Origin: Prochlorococcus sp. AG-409-I11
GTDB taxonomy: Bacteria; Cyanobacteriota; Cyanobacteriia; PCC-6307; Cyanobiaceae
DNA: 64,000 nucleotides
Direction: 5' to 3'
Assembly: GCA_003215725.1 (NCBI GenBank)
Contig: QCJX01000001.1
Location: forward strand, 16,001-80,000
Shown here: one piece after another, positions 38,112 to 47,118 of the stretch
Numbering within the stretch: position 1 is the first letter of the stretch
Layout: each line of letters opens with the position of its first letter
Program-made: the position numbers and the translations under genes
The notes under the pieces: generated by a model
Database searches by the model: none
Seen by the model: only the letters and a program-made list of their open reading frames with translations
What the model was told of the DNA's origin: nothing

Positions 38112-39131
38112 TTATTTAAATGGCAAGTTACTTTTAATATTTAACTTTATTAACTCTCTGATTTTATCTATTGATAAAAACTCTTTATTTGTACCTGAAT
38201 TATATGCAAAGCCATTTTGAACCGCTTTATAATTATCGCTCAATGACAAATATGATGCTTTGAGTTTTCCATCACTAGGTAAAATAGCGTAGTAATTACC
38301 AATATCTAATGTGGAATGACTATCTGCTGCTGTAATCATCTCTTCATGTATTTTTTCACCAGGCCTTATTCCTATAATTGGCTTCTCTGCTGATGGTGAG
38401 ATGGCTTCTGCTAAGTCTAAAATATTATAACTTGGTATTTTCGGTACAAATATCTCGCCTCCTTTTCCATTGTTTAATGACCAAATGACCATTTCAACTC
38501 CTTCTTGCAAGGTTATGTTAAATCTTGTCATTGAGGGATCAGTTATTGGTAAAACACCTTTCGAGACTTGATCAATGAAGAAAGGTATAACTGACCCCCT
38601 TGACCCCATCACATTTCCATATCTAACAACAGATAGCTTTAGATTCCGCTTACCTTTGATATTATTAGCTGCAATTATTAATTTGTCAGAGCATAATTTC
38701 GTGGCACCATATAAATTTATGGGAGCTGCTGCCTTGTCCGTACTGAGAGCTACAACTTTTTTGACATCAGTATCTAATGCTGCTTGTATTATGTTTTCTG
38801 CTCCAAGTACATTGGTTTTTATAAATTCTATTGGATTGTATTCTGCTGCTGGCACTTGTTTTAGAGCTGCCGCGTGAATTACCGCATCAACATGTTCAAA
38901 GGCTCTTTTCAATCTTCCCGCATCTCTTACATCCCCCAAGAAAAATCTCAGCTGGGGGTATTTTGATTCAGGGTAAAGTTGTCTTAATTTCCATTGTTTT
39001 AATTCATCTCTACTATATATAACCAATCTCTCGATATTTGAATAATCCTGAAGTATCTTTTTAACTAGAGCTTTCCCTAAACTCCCAGTACCACCTGTAA
39101 TTAAAATGCTTTTTAGTTCTGACAATGACAT
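38112..39131 (-). CDS. UDP-N-acetylglucosamine 4,6-dehydratase (FlaA1/PseB-type)
   Basis: 339-residue soluble SDR of the polysaccharide biosynthesis (Polysacc_synt_2) family. ILITGGTGSLGKALVKKIL at the N-terminus, HAAALKQVPAAEYNPIEFIK and catalytic STDKAAAPINLYGATKLCS are diagnostic for the inverting 4,6-dehydratase/5-epimerase group (PseB, FlaA1). In other bacteria PseB starts CMP-pseudaminate synthesis. PseC, PseH and PseG are not visible here, so the product may be another 6-deoxy-4-keto sugar. No membrane segment. Confidence 0.85.
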   Translation of the reverse strand: MSLSELKSILITGGTGSLGKALVKKILQDYSNIERLVIYSRDELKQWKLRQLYPESKYPQLRFFLGDVRDAGRLKRAFEHVDAVIHAAALKQVPAAEYNPIEFIKTNVLGAENIIQAALDTDVKKVVALSTDKAAAPINLYGATKLCSDKLIIAANNIKGKRNLKLSVVRYGNVMGSRGSVIPFFIDQVSKGVLPITDPSMTRFNITLQEGVEMVIWSLNNGKGGEIFVPKIPSYNILDLAEAISPSAEKPIIGIRPGEKIHEEMITAADSHSTLDIGNYYAILPSDGKLKASYLSLSDNYKAVQNGFAYNSGTNKEFLSIDKIRELIKLNIKSNLPFK

Positions 39132-39396
39132 GGTTGAATAATTATTCCTTGGTGTGAAGAATTTAGTTTTATTGAACTATCGCTTCAGGATAGCAAACTC
39201 TTAAATTATTCCATTCTGCTTTTCTCGTACATTGTCACATTACTCTAGCGCAAAATCCATTTATCAGATAAGTTTTATTGTTTGTCTTTAGTTTGTCTCT
39301 AGAACTTAACTCTTTAAGATAGTTAGCATTACACTTATTCTAAAATCACTCTAATTACAGAGTTATTTTGGTCATTTAATTCTATAAGTAGATAAC

Positions 39397-40767
39397 TTAA
39401 TTGTTTTGTGCATTGGCATCCATAGGAGTCGAACCTTGTAAATGCATTACTAGTTTTATTGTTTTAAATAAAATTAAAAAATCCATCCATATAGAATAGT
39501 TCCTTAAATAGTAAAGGTCATAGCTTAGTTTATTTTCTGAATCTGTTTTTGAGGCTCCATAAGGATAGTTTACTTGAGCCCAACCACTTAAACCTGGCCG
39601 GATTAAATGTCTCATTGAATAATAAACTATATCAGTCTTTAGAGCACTTTCAAACTCTGGCCTTTCAGGTCTTGGCCCTATTAAACTCATGTCACCAGAT
39701 AGGACTGAAATTAATTGAGGTAATTCATCTATCCTAGACCTCCTTAAAAAAGATCCTACTTTCGTAATCCTAGGGTCACCAGTTTTAGACCAGCTTACGC
39801 CTTTAACTTCAGCATCTACGCTCATAGTTCGCAATTTTCTTAACCTAAATATTTTCCCTTTAAAACCTACTCTTCTTTGAGAATAAAATGCAGGTCCATT
39901 ATCTTCTAACTTTATAAGTAAGGCTGATAAGCAAATTACTGGTGATGAAACAATTAAAAGAATTAGAGCAAGAGTAAAGTCACCTAACCTTTTCATTCTA
40001 AGTTCTACTCTGTTACTTGCTACGACGAACTTGCCTCCAAGTAGTTCAAATGGAGTTAATAAAGACGGGGGGAACCGTTGCAGTATCCTTTCGCACCAGG
40101 AAATTGAGTCAAGAATGACCATCCCAGAAAGCTCAAGATCAATTAGTTTGGATATATATTTGTCGTCTATTAAACTAAATCTTTCAATAACTACGCCCGC
40201 TATATGACCATCTTTAAGATTATATAAATCCTCATAATCTATTGATTCCAGTTCACAATCTACTCTTCTATATTGACTCCATTTTACAAGTAAATTCATG
40301 AATGATTTACTGGAAAGGACAAGCCACTTTTTTGCTACTCTTATCCTTGAAAACCAAAAGAAGCCGCAACCAAGCTGCAATGCATAGGATGCTATGCTTA
40401 AAGAAAACATATATTCTAACCGGTTGTTTGAAATATAAACTGGAGATTTATATAAAAAGAGACTACATACTAATGGGTCTAAAATAAATGTAAAAACTAT
40501 TGCAGTTAGTATTATGACAATAAAAGTATTGAATATATTCTTCGTTTTTAGGGAAACTATTGGAATGTATCTGCCCGCTACATAGCTTAGGCAAATCCAA
40601 ATTAATAAATATAAATTGAAGTACAAAAGTGATAAGTAAATATTATTTATTTCATGGTAGTTCTTTGAATAACTAGCAAATGCTACTCCGCTAAATGCTA
40701 TTGCATCTAAAATGCTAAGCCCAATAACCCTTTTCCTTGAAACCAGCCAGGGGAAGTATTTATCCAT
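39397..40767 (-). CDS. Polyprenyl-phosphate sugar-1-phosphate transferase (WbaP-type)
   Basis: Membrane initiating transferase, loading the first sugar phosphate on undecaprenyl phosphate. The N-terminal half has four to five membrane helices; the C-terminal catalytic domain (about residues 255-450) shows a hydrophobic hairpin LALILLIVSSPVICLSALLI, then FYSQRRVGFKGKIFRLRKLR, VGSFLRRSRIDELPQL, SLIGPRPERPEF and RPGLSGWAQVNY. An in-frame TTG at 40797 opens the frame, but ATG 40767 (MDKYFPWL) looks better, giving 456 residues. Last island gene before tRNA-Phe. Confidence 0.9.
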   Translation of the reverse strand: MDKYFPWLVSRKRVIGLSILDAIAFSGVAFASYSKNYHEINNIYLSLLYFNLYLLIWICLSYVAGRYIPIVSLKTKNIFNTFIVIILTAIVFTFILDPLVCSLFLYKSPVYISNNRLEYMFSLSIASYALQLGCGFFWFSRIRVAKKWLVLSSKSFMNLLVKWSQYRRVDCELESIDYEDLYNLKDGHIAGVVIERFSLIDDKYISKLIDLELSGMVILDSISWCERILQRFPPSLLTPFELLGGKFVVASNRVELRMKRLGDFTLALILLIVSSPVICLSALLIKLEDNGPAFYSQRRVGFKGKIFRLRKLRTMSVDAEVKGVSWSKTGDPRITKVGSFLRRSRIDELPQLISVLSGDMSLIGPRPERPEFESALKTDIVYYSMRHLIRPGLSGWAQVNYPYGASKTDSENKLSYDLYYLRNYSIWMDFLILFKTIKLVMHLQGSTPMDANAQNN

Positions 40768-41053
40768 TTTTCGTTCTTGCTTTACTGAGAATAACAACTC
40801 TTAGAGGTGTAAGCTATAGCATTTATGTATTACTATATTTACGAGGTACCTATTCCTTTAAGTTGGTTGTAGGATGAAAAGTCAATTTTAAAAGATATTT
40901 CGCAAAAAAGATTTACTAAGCGTTGATTCTTAATTCCCATATCTTCTAATACCTTTAATTCTCTTTATCTAATAGCTTTTGCATTCTTTGCTTTTGTCCT
41001 TTGATCAGCTAGAGAGTGTTTGATGAGTGTCTTGCTTCTTTTTGAGATTTGAA

Positions 41054-41126
41054 TGCCAGGACCCAGATTTGAACTGGGGACACGGCGATTTTCAGTCGCC
41101 TGCTCTACCAACTGAGCTATCCCGGC
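41054..41126 (-). tRNA. tRNA-Phe (GAA)
   Basis: 73 bases on the minus strand, discriminator A at 41054. Cloverleaf reads GCCGGGA acceptor, TAGCTCAGTTGGTAGAGC D arm, anticodon loop CTGAAAA with GAA, and TTCAAAT T loop. It lies at the right-hand edge of the polysaccharide island with its 3' end facing it. Confidence 0.97.
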
Positions 41127-41273
41127 TTGAGTGTCCAACAGTCTCTCATTTTAGATCACGGCGCGAACTTTCTGGTCTTTTTGCGATTTCCTTTCAGCTT
41201 TCTTGTCCATGGAGGGTATACCAATTATTTGAATGGACAATTTATTGGATTTGCACCCTTATCGTTGACCATC

Positions 41274-41540
41274 CTATTTATCTATAGTTTTGAGCATTCC
41301 TACTAATGTTTTATGTGCTTCTTCACTGCTAGCAATTGTGTGATCAAATGGTATCTCAATTAACTCTTTATTCACTTTTAGTGTCATTTTATTAGGTGTA
41401 ATAGATATCATCTCTACCTCTTTTATTGCTTGGATATGACCATAATGTAGAGCAAACTTTTTAAGAGCTTCTTTGTGATCTCTATTCATGTGACTGCAGA
41501 TCCTTTCACTCACTTGACCTGTTAGTTGTGACTGATTCAT
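41274..41540 (-). CDS. DUF2470 domain protein
   Basis: 88-residue protein consisting of one DUF2470 (HugZ C-terminal-like) domain, with the motif ICSHMNRDHKEALKKFALHY and a final IPFDHTIASSEEAHKTLVGM. Related domains end heme-binding or heme-degrading pyridoxamine-oxidase-like proteins, including ones in chloroplasts; the free-standing form has no settled role. No signal peptide. Single gene between tRNA-Phe and a small membrane protein. Confidence 0.85.
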   Translation of the reverse strand: MNQSQLTGQVSERICSHMNRDHKEALKKFALHYGHIQAIKEVEMISITPNKMTLKVNKELIEIPFDHTIASSEEAHKTLVGMLKTIDK

Positions 41541-41597
41541 TTGTTAGTGAGGAAGTAAATGTAAAAATTTAATCATAATATGATCTAAAGATTTTTC

Positions 41598-41771
41598 TTA
41601 ACCAAACTTGTTCCAAAGTATTAGTAATAGCCTTGTCCCGCCTATGATGACATATGTTGTTAGCAGCAACAAAATCACTACTGATATTAGTTCTCGGAAA
41701 TTTTTTGGCAATAGATAAAAAGGAGTGAGTTTGTCAAAGTTTTTTGCTCTCTTAATTTTAAATGATTGCAT
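41598..41771 (-). CDS. 57-residue single-helix membrane protein, unknown
   Basis: Read on the minus strand from ATG 41771 to TAA 41598. The start lies 14 bases inside the kinase gene, overlapping its 3' end, as in coupled genes. Residues 1-27 are basic (MQSFKIKRAKNFDKLTPFYL), then a hydrophobic helix runs about 28-52 (VVILLLLTTYVIIGG and on) and it ends LILWNKFG. Too short to be caught by common length cutoffs. I do not recognise a family; it could be a small photosynthesis-related or assembly protein, but that is a guess. Confidence 0.7.
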   Translation of the reverse strand: MQSFKIKRAKNFDKLTPFYLLPKNFRELISVVILLLLTTYVIIGGTRLLLILWNKFG

Positions 41772-42993
41772 TTAAACCTAGTCTAGCCATTCCAAGTGCT
41801 GGTTGTTTAGTACAGGTTCTTATTGGGATTCCTAAAGTTCTTTCTCTGATTCGTCTCCATTGAGTATTTTTTGCGCCTCCTCCAATGGTAATTATTTGCT
41901 TTGGTATTGGGACCCCTAGATCTGATAGCTTTTCCCAGCCTTCTTTCTCGATTCTTGATAGCCCTTCAAATAGTGCATGCAGATAAAGTGCGTCACTAAC
42001 AGGTCTTGGTTCTAAGACTGGCTGTAAATTTGGATCATTGATAGGGAATCGTTCTCCTTTAGATGGCAATGGTCTTAAGTTGATTCCGCTATTGAGGTCA
42101 GGGTTTATTTGTCGACTTAATTCTTTTAATTCCTTATCTTCAAAGAATTTTCTTAGTACTGATCCACCGGCATTTGAGGCGCCTCCACATAACCATTGAC
42201 CTCCTAATAAGTGATTTGTGATTCCAATTCCCTTTATTGGACTTTCTACAAATCGTTTTAAAACTATTGTGCTTCCCAAGACTGTGACCCCATCATCTTT
42301 TCCGATATCTGCGGCTAAAACAGCAGCATTAGAGTCAGTTGTGCCTGCAATGATTTTTAAATCATGAGATAAGTTCAACTCTTTAGATATTTTATATGAA
42401 ATCTTTCCTAATAGAGTTCCGCTATTTGTGATTTCTGGCAATGATTTCTTCCATGAAAGTTTATCGAAATCAACTGGCCATGATTGTGTTGTTAAATCCC
42501 AGCCAAGACGAATATTGCTTCCTGCTTCTCCCCACTTCCAATTTCCAAGAAACCATCCATTGATCCAATCTGCTTGATGCCTTAGCAGCAAGTTGTTTCC
42601 ATATTGATCTATTAGCCTTAGAGCTCTAGATAGGCCTGAGCAAGCATTTGAGTAGGCGGTGGCATTGCTCAAAATATTCTTAACTTTCTGATCTTGTTCC
42701 TTGCAATACAAGTTATATGGAATTGCTTTACCAAGGGCATTGCCATTTAAATCACATGCCAAAAGTGTTCCTGATGTTCCATCTACAGCACATACTGAAA
42801 TCCTTTTTTTAATATCCCTAGGAATATTTTTAATAAGCGTTTCACAACAGAATTGCCAATCTTCCCAATATTCAATACCTCGTCTATATGAAACTTGATC
42901 ACTATGGAAAACCTGACCTTGTTGATTCGCTACGACTATGCGAACTCCACTTGTCCCTAGATCTACACCTAATCCTATGTGATCTTTTCGCAT
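41758..42993 (-). CDS. FGGY-family sugar kinase, probably D-ribulose kinase
   Basis: 411-residue FGGY kinase, shorter than classical XylB (about 480-500), as are cyanobacterial/plant D-ribulose kinases. N-terminal phosphate motif GVDLGTSGVRIVV, catalytic region AVDGTSGTLLACD, and ATP-site TIGGGAKNTQWRRI near residue 370. Cytosolic. It phosphorylates a free ketopentose; the exact sugar is inferred from family size. It is 16 bases downstream of metK, same strand. Confidence 0.8.
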   Translation of the reverse strand: MRKDHIGLGVDLGTSGVRIVVANQQGQVFHSDQVSYRRGIEYWEDWQFCCETLIKNIPRDIKKRISVCAVDGTSGTLLACDLNGNALGKAIPYNLYCKEQDQKVKNILSNATAYSNACSGLSRALRLIDQYGNNLLLRHQADWINGWFLGNWKWGEAGSNIRLGWDLTTQSWPVDFDKLSWKKSLPEITNSGTLLGKISYKISKELNLSHDLKIIAGTTDSNAAVLAADIGKDDGVTVLGSTIVLKRFVESPIKGIGITNHLLGGQWLCGGASNAGGSVLRKFFEDKELKELSRQINPDLNSGINLRPLPSKGERFPINDPNLQPVLEPRPVSDALYLHALFEGLSRIEKEGWEKLSDLGVPIPKQIITIGGGAKNTQWRRIRERTLGIPIRTCTKQPALGMARLGLNAII

Positions 42994-43009
42994 GCTTTAT
43001 ATAACAGAA

Positions 43010-44263
43010 CTATTTTTTGTGCCTAGATAGTTTTTGGGAGGCTTGATAAAGATTTTCTGATTGCTCTTTGACATCCTCCCAAGGGAGATCTAAGTCTTGA
43101 CGACCAAAATGACCATACGCTGCAGTATCTCTATAAAAACGACCATTTCTTTGCTCTGGAAGATGTCTTAAGTTGAATCTTTCAATTATTGCTCCTGGGC
43201 GAAGATCGAAATGTTCTTGAATTAATTCGGTGAGGGATTGGTTTGATATTTCTCCTGTACCGAAGGTTTCTATCAATATTGAGACTGGTTTAGCTACTCC
43301 AATTGCATAGCTGAGTTGAACTTCAGCTCGCTTGGCTAATTTAGAAGCAACTATGCATTTGGCTACGAATCGAGCGGCATAGGCAGCAGATCTATCAACT
43401 TTAGTTGGGTCTTTGCCTGAGAATGCGCCTCCTCCATGACGGGCATATCCTCCATAGGTGTCAACAATGATTTTTCTCCCGGTAAGACCTGCATCTCCCT
43501 GAGGACCACCTACTACGAACTTTCCAGTTGGATTAACTAGAAAACGGGTTGTTTCTGGGTTTGGTTTTAATGGAAGGTCTTTAGTTGCTGGAATTACAAC
43601 ATGCTTCCAAATATCTTCAGTAATTTGTTTGCGGATTTCTTCTTCGTCTGTCATTCCTTCCACTTCAGCTGTGTGTTGAGTAGAAATTAAAATCGTATCG
43701 ATAGCAACTGGTTTCTCATTCTCATAGACAACACTCACTTGGGTTTTCCCGTCTGGGAGCAGGTATTTAAGGACTTCTTTATGACGAACTTCAGCCAGTT
43801 GTCTAGATAATCTATGAGCCAAGCTGATAGGCAGTGGCATGAGTTCTGGAGTTTCATTGCACGCGTAACCAAACATGATCCCTTGATCACCTGCGCCTAC
43901 TTTGTCCAAAGGATCTTCTGAGTGGTCTTCAGCTTCATTTACTCCTTGCGCTATATCAGGTGATTGCTGATCTAGGGCTACTAATACTGCACAGCTGTTT
44001 GCATCAAAACCTCCTGCACGTGCTCCGCTGTAACCAATTTCACGAATCACATTTCGCACAAGATGAATAAAGTCAACTTGTGCCTTGGAAGTGACTTCAC
44101 CTGTTATGAGGCATAGTCCCGTATTAACAACGGTCTCACAAGCAACTCTGCTGTTTGGGTCTTGAGAAAGCAGTGCATCTAAAACTGCATCACTGATTTG
44201 ATCACAGATTTTGTCTGGGTGACCTTCGGTGACTGATTCTGAGGTGAAGACGTAACGACTCAT
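43010..44263 (-). CDS. metK: S-adenosylmethionine synthetase
   Basis: Makes S-adenosylmethionine from methionine and ATP. 417 residues. Conserved segments: [20 protein letters not shown] at the N-terminus, [21 protein letters not shown] (first 20 diagnostic) near 122, [20 protein letters not shown] near 277. Preceded 17 bases upstream by a HAD phosphatase gene. No SAM riboswitch is visible ahead of it. Confidence 0.98.
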   Translation of the reverse strand: MSRYVFTSESVTEGHPDKICDQISDAVLDALLSQDPNSRVACETVVNTGLCLITGEVTSKAQVDFIHLVRNVIREIGYSGARAGGFDANSCAVLVALDQQSPDIAQGVNEAEDHSEDPLDKVGAGDQGIMFGYACNETPELMPLPISLAHRLSRQLAEVRHKEVLKYLLPDGKTQVSVVYENEKPVAIDTILISTQHTAEVEGMTDEEEIRKQITEDIWKHVVIPATKDLPLKPNPETTRFLVNPTGKFVVGGPQGDAGLTGRKIIVDTYGGYARHGGGAFSGKDPTKVDRSAAYAARFVAKCIVASKLAKRAEVQLSYAIGVAKPVSILIETFGTGEISNQSLTELIQEHFDLRPGAIIERFNLRHLPEQRNGRFYRDTAAYGHFGRQDLDLPWEDVKEQSENLYQASQKLSRHKK

Positions 44264-44280
44264 TTTGAATGGTTATTGAA

Positions 44281-45072
44281 TTAAAGATTACGATTTGGAT
44301 GAATACTCAGCTCATTCCAGTGATGAATTAGATGTTGATGTTCATTAAGCAAGGGTGGTGTAGCCCACCCAGCTGTATAACCAATAACTAATCCAACCCC
44401 TGCTTGACGCGCCATCAGTAAATCAGAATCAGCGTCACCAATGAGAGCACATTCTGATGGATTTAATTTGATTTTTTTACATAGCTCTTTTACTGCCTTT
44501 GGATTTGGTTTGGGAGGGTTATGCTCTGCACTCCAAAAAGAGCATATATTTTTCTCTAATTCGTTGAACTTTAAAAAATTTTGAATCCCTTTTTTACTAT
44601 CATTGCTAATTAATGAGCAAATAATTCCATTTTCTAGACAATTATCTAATAAGTTTTTTACACCTGGCAATAAATATCGTTTAATTTGAATTTGAGGATC
44701 TATTCCTTCCAATTTATCTACTGATAAGAAAATCTCGTTAGTTAACTTTATAGACTCTGACCAATTAATTCCAAGCAGGGATAGAATAGTAGCAGTGGCA
44801 ATAAAATTGTGCTCACGTGACGCAATTGCTATTAATCCGCCAGGATCTATTGCATTATCTTTGAGACCATAGGCAGATACTAATAGTTCAGTAAGTCTTG
44901 ATATTGTTCTATTGGTTGAATCAACTTGCCTGAAAACTCTTTTTGCTTCTTGAATTCTTAATTGAGCAATATACAATAAATGTTTTTCGCTATATGAAAG
45001 AGTTCCATCCTTATCAAACAGAACTCCTTTTACTGAGCCAATGGGTTTTCCATTAAGCAACAGTTGTTTCAT
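44281..45072 (-). CDS. HAD-family hydrolase (phosphoglycolate-phosphatase-like)
   Basis: 263 residues. HAD motif I is VLFDKDGTLSYSEKH (residues 18-32), motif II ICSLISNDSKKG, Lys region NPPKPNPKA, and motif IV CALIGDADSDLLMARQAG. A C1-type cap sits between motifs I and II. Substrate unknown; family members act on phosphoglycolate, sugar phosphates or nucleotides. It lies between rpsA and metK, same strand. Confidence 0.85.
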   Translation of the reverse strand: MKQLLLNGKPIGSVKGVLFDKDGTLSYSEKHLLYIAQLRIQEAKRVFRQVDSTNRTISRLTELLVSAYGLKDNAIDPGGLIAIASREHNFIATATILSLLGINWSESIKLTNEIFLSVDKLEGIDPQIQIKRYLLPGVKNLLDNCLENGIICSLISNDSKKGIQNFLKFNELEKNICSFWSAEHNPPKPNPKAVKELCKKIKLNPSECALIGDADSDLLMARQAGVGLVIGYTAGWATPPLLNEHQHLIHHWNELSIHPNRNL

Positions 45073-45091
45073 TTTAATCCTTTAATTTAAA

Positions 45092-46204
45092 TTAGATATT
45101 CATTACTGCTATTGGGTCTTCCCCTTCCTCTGCTTGCTCAAGCAACATTTGCTTGTATCTTGCGGCCATTTCTTCTGCTTTATCAAAAACTTTTTGAGGA
45201 TCAGTAAGCATGTCACCAGGTTCAGGCTCTAGAGCTTTTGTTGATAATGATATTCGCCCGCGCTCAGCATCTAAATCGATAATCATTACTTTCATTTGGT
45301 CATTGACATTTAGAACAGAATGAGGAGTTTCAATATGTTCATGACTGATTTCTGAAATATGTAATAAACCACTTACTCCTCCAATATCAATAAATGCACC
45401 GTAGGGTTTAATTCCTCTAACAGCTCCAACAACAACTTCACCTACTTCGAGGCGATTCATCTTTCTTTCAACTAAGGCTCTTCTATGGCTAAGAACTAAT
45501 CGATTACGTTCTTCATCAACTTCAAGAAATTTTAAAGGTAAAAAATCTGCGACAAGCTCTTCTTTTGGTTTTCTTGTGCTGATATGAGAACCAGGGATAA
45601 AGCCCCTGAGACCTTCAACACGAACTAATGCTCCTCCCCTATTTGTAGCAAATACTTCTGAATAAATGGTTGCATCTTCTTTCTGAAGCTGTCTGACACG
45701 CTCCCATGCTCTTTGATATTCGATTCGACGAATGGATAAAGATAATTGGCCATCTTCATTTTCTTCGCTCATTATGAAGAATTCTCTAACCTCTGAAGGT
45801 TGAAGAACATCGCTTAGACCTTCAACTCTATTAATAGAGACTTCCTGCATAGGCATAAATGCTGCTGTTTTTGCCCCTATATCTATCATTGCCCCTTTTG
45901 ATTCCAGAGCAAAGACAGTGCCATTAACTATGTCTCCAGGCTTGAAGTTGTAGTCGTACTTGCTTAAAAGAGCGGCAAATTCATCAAGAGTAAAACCTGC
46001 ACCAGTTAGATCCTTTTTGTTAACTCTGCTTGTCGGGTCATCAGCAGTTGGTATTTGCTCGGGAATACTTAAATCTGATTCATCAATAGAAGCTTCTTCA
46101 CTCTTCCCAACAGTGGTTGAGTTTTCTGCAACAGAAGACTGTTCATTAAGGTCAGTGTTTTCAGATGTTAAATCTTGAACAGATTCTGATTGATTACCAG
46201 ACAT
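45092..46204 (-). CDS. rpsA: 30S ribosomal protein S1
   Basis: Ribosomal S1, binding mRNA leaders at the 30S subunit. Three S1/OB domains are visible: GDIVNGTVFALESKGAMIDI, YSEVFATNRGGALVRVEG and GEVVVGAVRGIKPYGAFIDI, consistent with the short cyanobacterial form. The frame is open to 46261, but MSGNQSESVQ at 46204 is the likely start since the added 19 residues (MAGPCGQTF and on) do not fit. An acidic low-complexity N-terminus precedes the domains. It is 104 bases after nrdR. Confidence 0.93.
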   Translation of the reverse strand: MSGNQSESVQDLTSENTDLNEQSSVAENSTTVGKSEEASIDESDLSIPEQIPTADDPTSRVNKKDLTGAGFTLDEFAALLSKYDYNFKPGDIVNGTVFALESKGAMIDIGAKTAAFMPMQEVSINRVEGLSDVLQPSEVREFFIMSEENEDGQLSLSIRRIEYQRAWERVRQLQKEDATIYSEVFATNRGGALVRVEGLRGFIPGSHISTRKPKEELVADFLPLKFLEVDEERNRLVLSHRRALVERKMNRLEVGEVVVGAVRGIKPYGAFIDIGGVSGLLHISEISHEHIETPHSVLNVNDQMKVMIIDLDAERGRISLSTKALEPEPGDMLTDPQKVFDKAEEMAARYKQMLLEQAEEGEDPIAVMNI

Positions 46205-46308
46205 GAGAAGAAGGCGGTCTGCCGTAAGCAGTGCGAAAGTTTGTCCACATGGGCCCGCCAAGGACCTTGCAGAATTCGCTTGTTACTCTACAGAGGCGTC
46301 TCTCTAAT

Positions 46309-46788
46309 TTAGAGAACAGTTGCTAGTTGTTCTTTTTTTTCTGATTTAAAACTTTCTAATGTGGCAACGAAATCATTAATGCCATGGAACTGTCTATATA
46401 CCGAGGCAAAACGAATGTAAGCGACTTCACTAATGCCTTTTAATTGCTCTAGAGCCATCTCACCAATCTCTGCACTAGATACTTCTTTTAAATTTCCTTG
46501 TTGAAGCTTCAATTCAATTTCATCAACAATCATTTCAAGCTTTTCTGTGTCCACGCATGTCTTCTCACAGGCTCTTGTTAAGCCACTTATTACTTTGTTT
46601 TTGTTGAAGATCTCTTTGCTGCCATTACGTTTTAGAACACTTATTGGAACTGTCTCAACCCTTTCATAAGTGGTGAAACGATAATCGCAATTAAGGCACT
46701 CTCTTCTCCTCCGCACACTTCTACCAGCGTCTGCAGCACGTGATTCGAGTACACGACTATCTGTGTTTTGACATGAGGGGCATTGCAT
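46309..46788 (-). CDS. nrdR: Transcriptional repressor NrdR
   Basis: 159-residue regulator of ribonucleotide reductase genes. Zinc-ribbon with CPSCQN and CLNCDYRF (residues 3-37), then an ATP-cone ([31 protein letters not shown]). Length is standard. It binds NrdR boxes upstream of nrd genes, none of which is in this window. It lies downstream of the psbB-psbT terminator. Confidence 0.97.
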   Translation of the reverse strand: MQCPSCQNTDSRVLESRAADAGRSVRRRRECLNCDYRFTTYERVETVPISVLKRNGSKEIFNKNKVISGLTRACEKTCVDTEKLEMIVDEIELKLQQGNLKEVSSAEIGEMALEQLKGISEVAYIRFASVYRQFHGINDFVATLESFKSEKKEQLATVL

Positions 46789-46956
46789 TGCTGCCCTGAA
46801 TTGAATTTATTTATACTAACTTTATACATATATTGGCTTTCTGAGAAGGGTTTTATTATTTAATTGGTCTAAAGATTGTTTGTTGATCTTTTCTTTATGC
46901 GAAATTAATAGCTAGTACGTTAATTAGATAAATTATTGCAAAGTTTTGAGCATATA

Positions 46957-46986
46957 AAAAAGCCCCGTTTAAACGGGGCTTTTTTA
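46957..46986. terminator. Bidirectional terminator downstream of psbB-psbT
   Basis: Near-perfect palindrome centred at 46971: AAAAAAGCCCCGTTTAAACGGGGC... with stem AAGCCCCGTTT/AAACGGGGCTT and A- and T-runs on its two sides. It is the strongest intrinsic terminator in the window and ends psbB-psbT on the minus strand. Confidence 0.92.
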
Positions 46987-46994
46987 TATGGCAT

Positions 46995-47084
46995 TTAAGT
47001 CTTCGGAGGATCGCGAAAAGCGACTGCGAAGAACAATGTGACCACAACTCCAGTGAGGATGAGGACGTAAGAGAATGCTTCCAT
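46995..47084 (-). CDS. psbT: Photosystem II protein T
   Basis: 29-residue single-helix PSII subunit, found by reading 35 bases after the psbB stop. Sequence begins MEAFSYVLILTGVVVTLFF and ends VAFRDPPKT, the standard PsbT layout (helix then RDPP). It lies at the PSII dimer interface. A hairpin terminator follows 9 bases later. Slightly shorter than the usual 31 residues at the C-terminus. Confidence 0.97.
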   Translation of the reverse strand: MEAFSYVLILTGVVVTLFFAVAFRDPPKT

Positions 47085-47118
47085 CTAGATACTTGGTAAG
47101 GAATAAAGGTTCCCGGAA

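Noticed and set aside
38008..38220. 70-residue plus-strand frame between the Wzy-like and PseB-type genes
   Set aside because: It overlaps the 3' end of the dehydratase on the other strand and consists of AT-rich Phe/Lys text.
41054..41126. Direct repeat of the tRNA-Phe 3' end as an island attachment site
   Set aside because: I looked for the tRNA 3' sequence at the left island edge (21-24 kb) and saw no copy.
41027..41287. 86-residue plus-strand frame
   Set aside because: It runs straight through tRNA-Phe on the opposite strand.
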